The position numbers and the translations under genes are program-made. Below are positions 1 through 8,013 of a DNA stretch of 64,000 nt, one piece after another. Source of the stretch: SKIA01 sp047602905 (GTDB lineage: Archaea; Nanobdellota; Nanobdellia; Woesearchaeales; SKIA01). Under the pieces are notes generated by a model, which saw only the letters and a list, made by a program, of their open reading frames with translations, made no database searches and was not told the DNA's origin. Positions within the stretch are counted from its first letter, which is position 1. Every line of letters starts with the position of its first letter. Where the stretch lies: contig JBLKOP010000004.1 of assembly GCA_047602905.1 (NCBI GenBank), positions 1 to 64,000 of the forward strand, given 5' to 3'.

Positions 1-60
1 ATTACTAGCGAAAACAACACACATCAAAGAAGATTGTCTTAAAAGAAGAAATAGCAACTA

Positions 61-975
61 GAGCGGAGGCATACAGCAGAGCTATTTAACAAACACGGAT
101 ACGAAGTAATCGTCATAGACAACTTCAACGACTACTACTCAACAAAACAAAAACGAGACAACGCAAACACCCTACAACAACAAGGAATACGAATTCTAGA
201 AGAAGACGTACGAAGCAAAGAAGCAGCGCAAATAATCAAAAAATAACAACCAGAAATAATAATCCACCTAGCAGCAATGGCAGGAGTACGCAGCAGCCTA
301 GAAAAACCACTCACCTACATCAACATTAACATCGACGGAACACTCAACCTCCTAGAAGCAGCAAAGCAAGTAAACGCGCACTTCATACTCGCAAGCAGCA
401 GCTCAGTATACGGAAAAAGACACGACGCACCATTTAAAGAAACAGACAGAGTAGACTGCCAAATAAGCCCGTACGCAACCTCAAAGAGATCAGCAGAGCT
501 ACTCTGCAGAACACACACAGAAATAACGCGCCTACCAACAACATGCCTGCGCTTCTTTACCGTATACGGACCAAGAGGAAGACCAGACATGGCACCATAC
601 CTATTCATGAAACTCATCCTAGAGGAAAAACCCATAAAGAAATATGGAAACGGAATAACAGCAAGAGACTACACATACGTAGAAGACATCACACAAGGAA
701 TACTTGCAGCAGCAATGAACCCAAACGGGTTTCAAATATACAACCTAGGAAACAACTACACAATAACACTCAACGAATTCATAAACACGATGCAAGAAGT
801 CTGCAACAAACAAGCAAAGATACAGCAAGAAAACATACCTGTAGGAGACGTACCGCTCACCTGCGCAGACATAACAAAAGCAGCTGCTGAGCTACGATAC
901 AACCCACAAACACGACTCAAAGAAGGACTGCAAAAACAATACGAGTGGTTTATACAACAAAGAAACAGTAAGTAA
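61..975 (+). pseudogene. Decayed NAD-dependent sugar-nucleotide epimerase (extended SDR)
   Basis: One frame reads as an extended short-chain dehydrogenase/reductase of the UDP-glucose or UDP-glucuronate epimerase type. Visible are the end of the nucleotide-binding strand (VIVIDNFNDYY), IIIHLAAMAGVR, the catalytic Ser/Tyr-x3-Lys set (SSSSVYG, then YATSK at about 472-486), YGPRGRPDM and RDYTYVEDI. The frame is broken by TAA at 244-246, between IIKK and QPEIIIHLAA, where relatives usually have Tyr or His. The N-terminal GxxGxxG loop is not readable: the bases before position 90 only weakly resemble it in another frame. The longest uninterrupted part starts at ATG 277 and gives 232 residues, which would lack the Rossmann core. 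I infer a pseudogene. A sequencing error could explain the stop, but not also the missing N-terminus. Confidence 0.75.
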
Positions 976-1076
976 ACCCCCTAATAGACAGGAAACAACC
1001 CTCTGAAATACAATCTGGAACACAACTTAGCATAGAAAAGAATCCTAAGTACCTTAACACACTAGCTAACTAGCTA

Positions 1077-1090
1077 GCTTGTTTACAAGC
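1077..1090. terminator. Short perfect hairpin between convergent genes
   Basis: GCTTGT-TT-ACAAGC forms a six-base-pair stem. It lies between the plus-strand epimerase relic and the minus-strand glycosyltransferase and follows an AGCTA-rich repeat (1062-1080). The position suits a shared terminator, but there is no long T-run, so the role is an inference. Confidence 0.3.
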
Positions 1091-1116
1091 CAGAAACGTA
1101 TGTGCTCAAATGAGCG

Positions 1117-2376
1117 TTACTGAATAATATACGCTCTGCTCCAGTACCGAGTACCAAACACGGTTTTGTTTCCGGTAATGGTTCTTTGCGCTAATACTCG
1201 GTCATCAACAATAATTACGTCTGCTTCTTCAAGAACACTTACTCCTAGGTATGCGTCGTTCTCACGAGTAACTGCTCGTCCTGTTAAGCTATTACTATAC
1301 CACCCATCTACTGTTACTCCATAAAACCGTGCGATTACTGGGTGCGCGTCACTAATAACACCGCTAGGTATGCTACTATACACCTCACTCCAGGGCGGTT
1401 GAGGAGTTGCTGGCTCTAAATACACCTCTGTTGTGGGCAGCATAAAGCCGCTAAACAACACAACGACCACAACAAGTGGCCAATACAGTTTTCCTGACCA
1501 TTTCTCTAGTACAACAAAGCAAAGCGTTGCAAGTATAACAAACACCCATAACAAGTACCGGTAATGAAATAAGGGCATAAAAAAGCTTGCTACAAGCACG
1601 TACACAACTACTAAAGCAAGTAAGAAGCGCTCTTTACGCCCAAGAAAGACTGCGAGTAACGAGACAACCAGTAACACCGGTATTTCGTTCCACAACCAAG
1701 AAAGGTATAAAGAAAAATAGTTCATCTCAAGTGTTATTGTTCTTGCTGCGCGAAAAACAAACAAGCCAATAAGAGCGAGTACTCCAAGTAGCGAGTAAGA
1801 AAACATTTGTTTCTTGTACGCGTCCAGTACTAAAACAACAGCTACTGCGCACGCAACAAACGCTCCTGCTGCGTGCGTAAGGCTTGCAAGAGTAATGCTG
1901 CCAGCAAGCCAATAAACTCCTCTCTTCTCAGTAACATATACATACGTAAAGTACAACAAAAAAACAATAAGCAGCACCGCAAGCATGTAGTGACGAATTT
2001 GTCTGCTCCAAGCAACCAACCAGTAGTTTGTTGCTACAAACAACGCAACTGCTACAGCAACGCGCAAGTTCCACACCTTCTTGCACACATACCAACAAAA
2101 CACTACTAAAGCAATCCCAAACAGCACAGAAGGCATACGCAGCCACCAAGCACTCTCTGAGAACAGCATAAACAAGGACAGAACGTACGTGTACGGCAAA
2201 CCACCAAGGTACAACCAGCCGCTCTCCAGCAGAGGAATTCCGTAAACAAGTATTTGTGAGGCTGCGTACGCACTTATTGCTTCATCAAGCCACACACTCA
2301 GCGCTCCTAAGCCCCAGAGGCGAAGAAGGGTTGCGTACAAAAAAATACTTCCTACAAGGACGTGTTCGTGCTTCAT
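1117..2376 (-). CDS. GT-C type membrane glycosyltransferase (GT39/PMT_2-like)
   Basis: A 419-residue polytopic membrane protein. The N-terminal part matches the GT-C fold seen in dolichyl-phosphate-mannose mannosyltransferases and ArnT: RLWGLGALSVWLDEAISAYA carries the acidic residues of the first outer loop, and RMPSVLFG follows. About ten further hydrophobic segments run to near residue 320, then a short soluble C-terminus. Such enzymes transfer a sugar from a polyprenyl-phosphate carrier on the outer face of the membrane; the substrate cannot be told here. I start at ATG 2376 (MKHEHV). Upstream in-frame ATGs up to 2559 would run across the divergent promoter and into the next gene. Convergent with the epimerase relic, so a link to surface glycosylation is plausible. 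Confidence 0.75.
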   Translation of the reverse strand: MKHEHVLVGSIFLYATLLRLWGLGALSVWLDEAISAYAASQILVYGIPLLESGWLYLGGLPYTYVLSLFMLFSESAWWLRMPSVLFGIALVVFCWYVCKKVWNLRVAVAVALFVATNYWLVAWSRQIRHYMLAVLLIVFLLYFTYVYVTEKRGVYWLAGSITLASLTHAAGAFVACAVAVVLVLDAYKKQMFSYSLLGVLALIGLFVFRAARTITLEMNYFSLYLSWLWNEIPVLLVVSLLAVFLGRKERFLLALVVVYVLVASFFMPLFHYRYLLWVFVILATLCFVVLEKWSGKLYWPLVVVVVLFSGFMLPTTEVYLEPATPQPPWSEVYSSIPSGVISDAHPVIARFYGVTVDGWYSNSLTGRAVTRENDAYLGVSVLEEADVIIVDDRVLAQRTITGNKTVFGTRYWSRAYIIQ

Positions 2377-2428
2377 ATAAGAGAAAAGAAAAGCTGTTGA
2401 GAATAAAAAAGCTCTCCACACAAAAAAC

Positions 2429-2437
2429 CTTAAATAG
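2429..2437 (+). promoter_or_regulatory. Archaeal TATA box, leaderless start at 2459
   Basis: CTTAAATAG is centred 26 bases before ATG 2459, the usual distance from an archaeal TATA box to the transcription start. It therefore fixes 2459 as a leaderless start. Confidence 0.6.
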
Positions 2438-2458
2438 TAACTACTCTTAAGAAACAAC

Positions 2459-3076
2459 ATGTTGTCGTTTCGGGAGGTGCAAATACACTTACTTGCAGAA
2501 AGTATGCGCGCAAACAGAAGTAAACAACAAGCGCGCATAGCAAGAAACATCGCTAACAAAGCAGAACAATCAGAAAAACACTACACGATACTACTAAACG
2601 TAGCGATAAGCGCACAAAAAGAACACAACAGAATACTTATGCTTGAGCCAGAACTACCCGCATACACGTTTCTAAACCAACTCTACGAACCCTCAATAAA
2701 CTATCTTTCTCACGCTAACTCACAAAGAACAGTACTAGAAGAGCTTCTTTACAAGCACGACCCAGTATTCATAAAAAACCATGAAATAATAGATATGAGA
2801 AACACATATCTTACGCACAAAGAACTAGCCATAGACGGGCTGCTAGCAACGATGCGACTAAGACAAAATCCTTCAAGAAACCATCAAAACAACGAAATAC
2901 AAAAAAGCGCGTTCATAAACGCACAACGATTCCTCTACCTAACCCACCTAGCAGAGCAATTCACAAAAAACCCTGAGCACGAAGAAGTAATTAGTTTCCT
3001 TAAAGAACTCCCTATACACGAAGAACCAATCACGCTACGAGGAGACACTAAACAGTACATCCCAAGTAACCAATGA
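2459..3076 (+). CDS. Hypothetical helical protein, 205 aa
   Basis: I recognise no family. The sequence is almost entirely predicted helix and rich in Gln, Asn, His and Glu, with no signal peptide, membrane segment or cysteine cluster. The leaderless TATA spacing supports the start. Coding-strand composition is strongly A+C-rich (AAA, ACA, CTA and ATA codons). The only neighbours are the divergent glycosyltransferase and the ATPase relic, so context gives no function. Confidence 0.6.
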   Translation: MLSFREVQIHLLAESMRANRSKQQARIARNIANKAEQSEKHYTILLNVAISAQKEHNRILMLEPELPAYTFLNQLYEPSINYLSHANSQRTVLEELLYKHDPVFIKNHEIIDMRNTYLTHKELAIDGLLATMRLRQNPSRNHQNNEIQKSAFINAQRFLYLTHLAEQFTKNPEHEEVISFLKELPIHEEPITLRGDTKQYIPSNQ

Positions 3077-3122
3077 ACCCAGAAGAACTACACGACTCTT
3101 CAGTTCACAAATAAACACATAA

Positions 3123-3173
3123 TATATTTTAGTAAAATAAGGTATAATGCAATTTTATATTTTAGTAAAATAA
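3123..3173. repeat. Two 18-bp direct repeats, each a TATTTTA-G-TAAAATA palindrome
   Basis: The same 18 bases occur at 3123-3140 and 3156-3173, a 33-bp period or about three helical turns. Each contains a 7+1+7 perfect palindrome. They lie directly before the DUF4143 ATPase relic. Paired palindromes three turns apart suggest a dimer or tetramer operator, perhaps the original control region of the lost ATPase. Two units are too few for a CRISPR array. Confidence 0.6.
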
Positions 3174-3450
3174 ACGAAGAAACAAAGAGGTGTACTACGA
3201 AGAAGACAAAACTGAATGCGACTTTCTCATTAAAGAAGCAACAACAATTGTTCAAGCAATACAAGTAAGCGTAACGTTAGCTGACAAAAAAACAAAACAG
3301 CGAGAAATACAAGGAATCCTTGACGCAATGAACAAATACGAATTAACAGAAGCAACGATAATAACAAAAAGTCATGAAGAAACAATACGAAAAGAAAAAA
3401 AAACCATTAATGTTATACCGTTATGGAAATTCTTACTTGAAGAAACATAA
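3169..3450 (+). pseudogene. C-terminal relic of an AAA+ ATPase with DUF4143 domain
   Basis: The reading frame matches only the C-terminal nuclease-like part of the ATPase/DUF4143 family: EVYYEEDKTECDFLI, then IQVSVTLADKKTKQREIQGIL, ending in IPLWKFLLEE. The same family is present in full at 17167-18396, where the corresponding segment is EVMYWVDESEVDFIY. Here the ATP-binding part is missing, so about 300 residues appear to have been deleted between the palindromic control region and this tail. A GTG at 3190 preceded by AAAGAGG could still give an 86-residue product, but recognisable homology begins before it, which favours a deletion relic. Confidence 0.7.
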
Positions 3451-3635
3451 GAACAAAGCAGTGTTGAGTTACGCACTCTCTAAGAACAGCTAAAACAAAC
3501 AAGTTATGTCCACTACAACAAACTCGTTAGTGCTCACGAAACAAGTATCACAAAAAAAAAGTTGCTCAGATAAGCAAACAAGAGATGAGCGCAGTCACAA
3601 ACAAGCTCATAAAACGTTTACAAGCATAAAACGAA

Positions 3636-3719
3636 TGCGAGGGAAGGGATTCGAACCCCTGAACCTACTAAAGGACAGGATCTTAAGTCCTGCGCGTTTA
3701 ACCACTTCGCTACCCTCGC
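3636..3719 (-). tRNA. tRNA-Leu (anticodon UAA)
   Basis: Read on the minus strand, the acceptor stem is GCGAGGG/CCCTCGC, the anticodon arm is CAGGA-CTTAAGA-TCCTG with anticodon TAA, there is a long class II variable arm, and the T arm contains GGTTCGAATCC. About 84 nt including discriminator A. CCA is not encoded. No intron is visible. Confidence 0.93.
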
Positions 3720-3757
3720 GAAATAAGAAGAACAAACAACACCGTTTTTATAAACGT

Positions 3758-4258
3758 TTAGTAGTTCTGTAAATTCAAGTATCTCTTCGCCTCAGTAATC
3801 ACCGCTTCATGATCGTGAAGTAACAAGCTACTAAACTTCTTAATCTCCCGCACACCAAAGAATTTCTCGTACACGCGACGCAAAAAAAACAGCATCGCAG
3901 TGCCATGATAGCGCCCCTCGTAATCACTAATAAGAAACGTGCTTAAATTCAAAACTAACTCCACCTCTTGTAAGCGTCTAGGCTTCTCATCAAGCTCTAC
4001 AGTCACGTCGCGAACGTTACGAACAGTAACTTGTGCTTTTAAACGCCCCTTAATGTCATCACTGAGTTGGCGATCACTATCCGCCTTTAAATAAATGTGT
4101 TTACCATTCTTACGCACAATCTCGTTGTGCTCCACCTCAAAGTACGTGTAGCCCTTCTTTGTCATGACTAAGCGCATATGCTTCCAGAAAGCAGACAAGT
4201 CAACGTAGCCAGAATACGCTACTTCGTGATCCTGCTTAATAACCGTGTACTCAGCCAT
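3758..4258 (-). CDS. Hypothetical protein, 166 aa, related to its upstream neighbour
   Basis: I recognise no named family. The protein is soluble and alpha/beta, with a pattern shared with the gene just upstream: YSGYVDLSAFWKHM resembles YEGEFDFQGLYERI there, followed by an aromatic strand, a charged strand pair, GRYHGTAMLFFLRRVYEKFF and a helical tail. The two genes overlap by one base (TAATG), so they are surely co-translated. The pair looks like an old tandem duplication. No catalytic motif is visible. Confidence 0.7.
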   Translation of the reverse strand: MAEYTVIKQDHEVAYSGYVDLSAFWKHMRLVMTKKGYTYFEVEHNEIVRKNGKHIYLKADSDRQLSDDIKGRLKAQVTVRNVRDVTVELDEKPRRLQEVELVLNLSTFLISDYEGRYHGTAMLFFLRRVYEKFFGVREIKKFSSLLLHDHEAVITEAKRYLNLQNY

Positions 4259-4737
4259 TACAGCTCAACTCCCAAGAACTCCTTGACTTCATCCAAGAAC
4301 TTCTGCACTTCCTGCTCGACTGCATCAACATGATAGTGCTCAGCTTCTTTATTAAACAAGTAGTTCTCATAGAAACGAACAAGAAAATGCTTCTTCTTTC
4401 CCTTACGAACACCAATACTCTGCCAATCAAACTGGATTTTTGGCTGTACATGAATATGAAAGCGAGCATGCATAGTATTCTTATTAACCCAGTGAGCATC
4501 CACTGCTTTAAACTGGATTTCGTAGCGGTAGCGAATGTACTCATTAACTTTTAAGTCAGGCTTAAACTTCATCGTAATCTCACGCCCCTGAGGAGTGCCG
4601 TCCTTCTCCTTCCAACCAGTCTCCCAGAAATCGTATTCTCGACGACGAAAAAAATCTGCTATGCGCTCATACAAGCCCTGAAAATCAAATTCTCCCTCGT
4701 AACGAAAGATAAGCTTAGGAAACGTTTCCTCATACAT
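4258..4737 (-). CDS. Hypothetical protein, 159 aa, tandem paralogue
   Basis: First gene of a two-gene unit with 3758-4258. It shares the order of elements with its neighbour (FRYEGEFDFQGLYERIADFF, a strand-rich middle with VRKGKKKHFLVRFYENYLF, and a C-terminal helix) and is rich in aromatic and charged residues without membrane segments or cysteines. The stop overlaps the next start by one base. I know of no function; the strand-rich core and many basic residues would suit nucleic acid or protein binding, but that is a guess. Confidence 0.7.
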   Translation of the reverse strand: MYEETFPKLIFRYEGEFDFQGLYERIADFFRRREYDFWETGWKEKDGTPQGREITMKFKPDLKVNEYIRYRYEIQFKAVDAHWVNKNTMHARFHIHVQPKIQFDWQSIGVRKGKKKHFLVRFYENYLFNKEAEHYHVDAVEQEVQKFLDEVKEFLGVEL

Positions 4738-4762
4738 ACCCCTCTCTTACAAACACTTGCTT

Positions 4763-5230
4763 TTAAAGGTTTTCTGGCTCAAACGGACTAAGACGAAGTT
4801 TTCTTTTCTCCTCACGCAAAACATACGTCTCACTAAGTAACTCAAACAACTCAGGATTCACTTTTAAAATGTCTTTTGCAGTAATAAACCCGACCAACTC
4901 CTCGCCTTGTAAAACCGGTAACGTACGGATATCGTGCTCCGCCATGAAGCGCAAAGCATCTAACACGTCTTTTTCAGGACTAATGACTAACACCTCTTGT
5001 GTCATTACGTCCTCAACAAGCACAGAAGAAGCATCCTTACCGTAAGCAACTACTTCGCGAATAATATCTGCGCGAACAAGAATACCTAACAACTCATTCT
5101 CCTCAACAACTAACAAGCTCCCCACGCTCTTCTCACTCATAATACGAGCGGCGTCCTGAACAGAAACAGAACCAGGAATACTAACTGGTTTATGAGTCAT
5201 TAACTCCCCAACGCACAAGCCACTCTTCAT
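4763..5230 (-). CDS. CBS-domain pair protein, 155 aa
   Basis: Two CBS domains fill the protein. The first (about 8-62) begins LMTHKPVSIPGSVSVQDAAR and contains GSLLVVEENELLGILVRADI. The second (about 72-128) begins VMTQEVLVISPEKDVLDALR and contains RTLPVLQGEELVGFITAKDI. Tandem CBS domains form a Bateman module that binds adenosine nucleotides and reports energy state or regulates a partner. No fused output domain is present, so the partner is unknown. A second CBS protein lies in the RNA polymerase operon at 62165-62539. Confidence 0.85.
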   Translation of the reverse strand: MKSGLCVGELMTHKPVSIPGSVSVQDAARIMSEKSVGSLLVVEENELLGILVRADIIREVVAYGKDASSVLVEDVMTQEVLVISPEKDVLDALRFMAEHDIRTLPVLQGEELVGFITAKDILKVNPELFELLSETYVLREEKRKLRLSPFEPENL

Positions 5231-5263
5231 ACAAGAAAGAAAAGCAGGTACACCTATAAATGT

Positions 5264-7042
5264 TTATGAAACCAGTATGCGAGCATCGCTACCAAAGAGT
5301 TTCTTAACAAGAACAAAGAGTTCTTCATCAATAACTAAAGAAACCGGCGCAGCAGCGCTTACAGCCTTCTCGTACTCCTCCTCAGAAACATCCACCGGCG
5401 CAGAAAACCCTTTTTTTGTTCTCTTAACGCGCTGCAACTCCTTAATATCAGCAGAAACATCAAAGACCACAAACACCTCCTCGCCAACAAACAATAACTC
5501 ACCAACCCGCTCTTGGTGCTGCACGCGCAGCTTAGCCTGCTCAAGCTCACTACCGCGCTTACGCTGGATGTGCTCAAGTAAGTACCGAAACAACTCGCGA
5601 CCCTCTTTCTGAGCGCTCATAGCCTCCGCTTGCGAGAGCTTGCCAGCGTCGTACTTACTCTTTGCTTCAAGAACAACGCCAAATATGCGAGCGAACTTCT
5701 CAGGAACCTTACCTGCCTGCACGAGTTCCTTCTCAAACGCTTCTTGTAACTTCTTCTCCTGAACAGACACTCCTTCAGCAGCTAAAGCGTCACGAACAAG
5801 AGTAACTGCGCTCTCATACGTATGAACAACCACTTCTTTATCCTTATCTGCTTGTAACTGCTCAAACAACTTATTTAGATGAGCAACAAACGCTTCAGCA
5901 CGCCGGTACAAATCATCAATTTCTGTTCCTGAAATCTCCGCTTTATCTCCGTGCTCAATAGCTTTGCGCGTCTTTAAAATAAACTCCAAGTCATCCACGT
6001 GTTTTTTCTCAAGTAATTTCTGCTTCACAAACAACTCCCTCATAACAGCAACTAATTCCTTAGGTGTTGGTGGAGCGTGGCCAAGCATCATAATAGCTGC
6101 TTGGCTAGGAGTAACGGTAGCCCAGAAGAAATCGTCCACTCCTATTTCTTTAAGTTTTACCTGAATACGCTTGAGGTACTGGTCTCCATACGTCATGAAC
6201 TGATCAATTGCTTCTTTGCTTGGCTTGACTCGTCCCATCTCCAGAAGTTGTTTCCAAGGCATGAATATTCCTCTGTCATAAAACGGTACTCCGTCTCGTA
6301 GGAACGTAAAGATGACTGGGTTTGCTTCTTTTATGTTATCCCAGAAGTCTGTGAGGATGTATACTTGTATGTTTATCTTGTTCTGAATTCCTGTCATCTC
6401 ACCAGCTTGGAATCCTAGATCTACAATGATTGCTCGTAGTTTGTCTCTAAGCTCTGCGCGAGTCATTTTTTTTACGTCAGTATCGTCAATAACGATGAAT
6501 ACGTCAACATCGCTTTTTGTTGTTGCCGTTCCTTGAACAAGGCTTCCTCCCAGAACGTATGCTACGATGTATTTCTCAAATTTTTGTAGCACCATTTGTT
6601 TGTGCAGTTCTGCAAGCTTAATTGCTGAGAGCATTCCTCCATCAAAGAATATCTGGCTCATAGCAATGTCTTGTAAGATTTCGTACTTTCCGTCTTTTGC
6701 TAACTCCCACAACTCGCTGAGTAAGAGTACTTCTGGCTGAAGGTTTTTTGAGACTTCTTTTGCTTGCTCAACAAAGATAGTGCTGAGTTTTTCTTTCAGC
6801 TCCTCTTTGCTCAGTCTCTTTGTGTCTGTGTCGTCAAGTAAGATAAGTACTCCTATAGCGTTTTTGTCGTATTGTTCTTTAAGCTCTTCAGGAAGTGTTT
6901 TGGGATCTCTTTTTGGCAGTACTGCCATCCCTAAGATGTAATCTTGAAATCGTGAAAACAGTTTTTCTTTGTACTCCTCTAGGTGCTTTTGGCTTTCTTC
7001 AAGCTGCTTTGCAGCTTCCTCGACAGGGTTGTACTCGCTCAT
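5264..7042 (-). CDS. Nucleotidyltransferase-HEPN fusion with a degenerate duplicate NTase domain
   Basis: A 592-residue protein. Residues about 155-265 form a polymerase-beta-type minimal nucleotidyltransferase with GGS at 165-167 and metal-binding Asp178 and Asp180. Residues about 30-145 look like a decayed copy of the same domain: ILLDDTDTKRLSKEELKEKL parallels VIDDTDVKKMTRAELRDKL, but the GGS and first Asp pair are lost. Residues about 270-400 are helical and HEPN-like, with R359-x4-H364 matching the HEPN ribonuclease motif R-x4-6-H. The C-terminal 190 residues are helical with a beta tail and unassigned. In MNT/HEPN toxin-antitoxin pairs the NTase AMPylates the HEPN RNase; here both would be on one chain. 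A shorter relative is at 23817-24605. Plus-strand composition changes near 6.1-6.2 kb, inside this gene. Confidence 0.75.
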   Translation of the reverse strand: MSEYNPVEEAAKQLEESQKHLEEYKEKLFSRFQDYILGMAVLPKRDPKTLPEELKEQYDKNAIGVLILLDDTDTKRLSKEELKEKLSTIFVEQAKEVSKNLQPEVLLLSELWELAKDGKYEILQDIAMSQIFFDGGMLSAIKLAELHKQMVLQKFEKYIVAYVLGGSLVQGTATTKSDVDVFIVIDDTDVKKMTRAELRDKLRAIIVDLGFQAGEMTGIQNKINIQVYILTDFWDNIKEANPVIFTFLRDGVPFYDRGIFMPWKQLLEMGRVKPSKEAIDQFMTYGDQYLKRIQVKLKEIGVDDFFWATVTPSQAAIMMLGHAPPTPKELVAVMRELFVKQKLLEKKHVDDLEFILKTRKAIEHGDKAEISGTEIDDLYRRAEAFVAHLNKLFEQLQADKDKEVVVHTYESAVTLVRDALAAEGVSVQEKKLQEAFEKELVQAGKVPEKFARIFGVVLEAKSKYDAGKLSQAEAMSAQKEGRELFRYLLEHIQRKRGSELEQAKLRVQHQERVGELLFVGEEVFVVFDVSADIKELQRVKRTKKGFSAPVDVSEEEYEKAVSAAAPVSLVIDEELFVLVKKLFGSDARILVS

Positions 7043-7124
7043 ACACTAACAGACAGAACTACGACTTCATAAAGGTTTTGCACAAACAAACAGAAGGTTT
7101 ACGTACTCACTGCAAAGCGAAAAC

Positions 7125-7134
7125 AATATAAGCA
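7125..7134 (+). promoter_or_regulatory. TATA box for the gene at 7155
   Basis: CAATATAAGC is centred about 26 bases before ATG 7155, which supports a leaderless start there rather than the out-of-frame ATG at 7151. Confidence 0.5.
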
Positions 7135-7154
7135 GCAAACACGCGTATACATGC

Positions 7155-7985
7155 ATGACACTCAAACTCGTAACAGGCTCTGGCGATAAAAAACAAGAAA
7201 GCATTCCAGAAATCTTTAAAGACGCCAACCTTGCCATACACAAAAACACTTCTCCAGACAGCATCGAGGACGCTATAGGAGCGTACCGGACGTTTGAGGA
7301 AAAAAACATTCCTATAGTGATGCGTACATCTCAATTAATTGGTGATGAACTATACAAATCATTTGTTAAAAACGTGTCCGAACACAATAACCTAAAAGGC
7401 TTTGGTGCCGCGCACGGAGAACAACTCGTTAAAGACCACGAAGACGTACTCATAAAGAACTTAGCAACCTACGCACTTGAAAAAATAAAAAAGCACGGGC
7501 ACAGCAAGTTTGAAGAATTAGTAAATAAGCTGTACAAAGACGAAGAGAAGCGTCACGAAGCAATTCTTAGTCATTACGATGCCATAACAAACGTTAACCC
7601 TGAGAAGGGAGAAGGGCTGTTACGAATAAAAAATTCCATCAAGGAACAAAAAGGACTAAAAATAGATGAACTATACCAACTAGTTCGAGGAGAAGCAACA
7701 CAAAAAGCACCTGAACGCATAGCACAAAAACTCATGGGTTCAGCAACAAACGCGCTTCTTGGAAATTTTGAGAATCACGAAATACAGCATTACGTTCTTA
7801 ACGAGTTTGAGAAACGAAAACACGAAATCGAGGATCCTGTTCAATTCTCTCAATTCAATAAGAACATGTATATCAGATTACTTAAAGACGCTGAGAAAGG
7901 AGAAAGTAGCTTAGAAGGCGGCTGGAAACAAGCAGGAATTAAGTTTAACGACCCAGCAAAACTCTACAAAGACAAAGCAGCATAA
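7155..7985 (+). CDS. Hypothetical helical protein, 276 aa
   Basis: No family recognised. The sequence is soluble, highly charged and nearly all helix, with many Lys, Glu and His residues and no signal or membrane segment. It stands alone between the divergent nucleotidyltransferase-HEPN gene and the convergent surface-protein operon. The TATA box at 7125 sets the start. Codon use is less strongly skewed than in neighbouring operons. Confidence 0.6.
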   Translation: MTLKLVTGSGDKKQESIPEIFKDANLAIHKNTSPDSIEDAIGAYRTFEEKNIPIVMRTSQLIGDELYKSFVKNVSEHNNLKGFGAAHGEQLVKDHEDVLIKNLATYALEKIKKHGHSKFEELVNKLYKDEEKRHEAILSHYDAITNVNPEKGEGLLRIKNSIKEQKGLKIDELYQLVRGEATQKAPERIAQKLMGSATNALLGNFENHEIQHYVLNEFEKRKHEIEDPVQFSQFNKNMYIRLLKDAEKGESSLEGGWKQAGIKFNDPAKLYKDKAA

Positions 7986-8013
7986 GAAACAAAACTGCAC
8001 AAAAAAAAGGATT

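Noticed and set aside
2377..2559. N-terminal 61-residue extension of the GT39-like protein
   Set aside because: It would cross the divergent promoter and overlap the start at 2459, and it is not needed for the GT-C fold, which begins just after MKHEHV.
3123..3173. Possible CRISPR remnant
   Set aside because: Only two AT-rich units with a 15-base spacing, each a palindrome, and no cas genes. An operator fits better.
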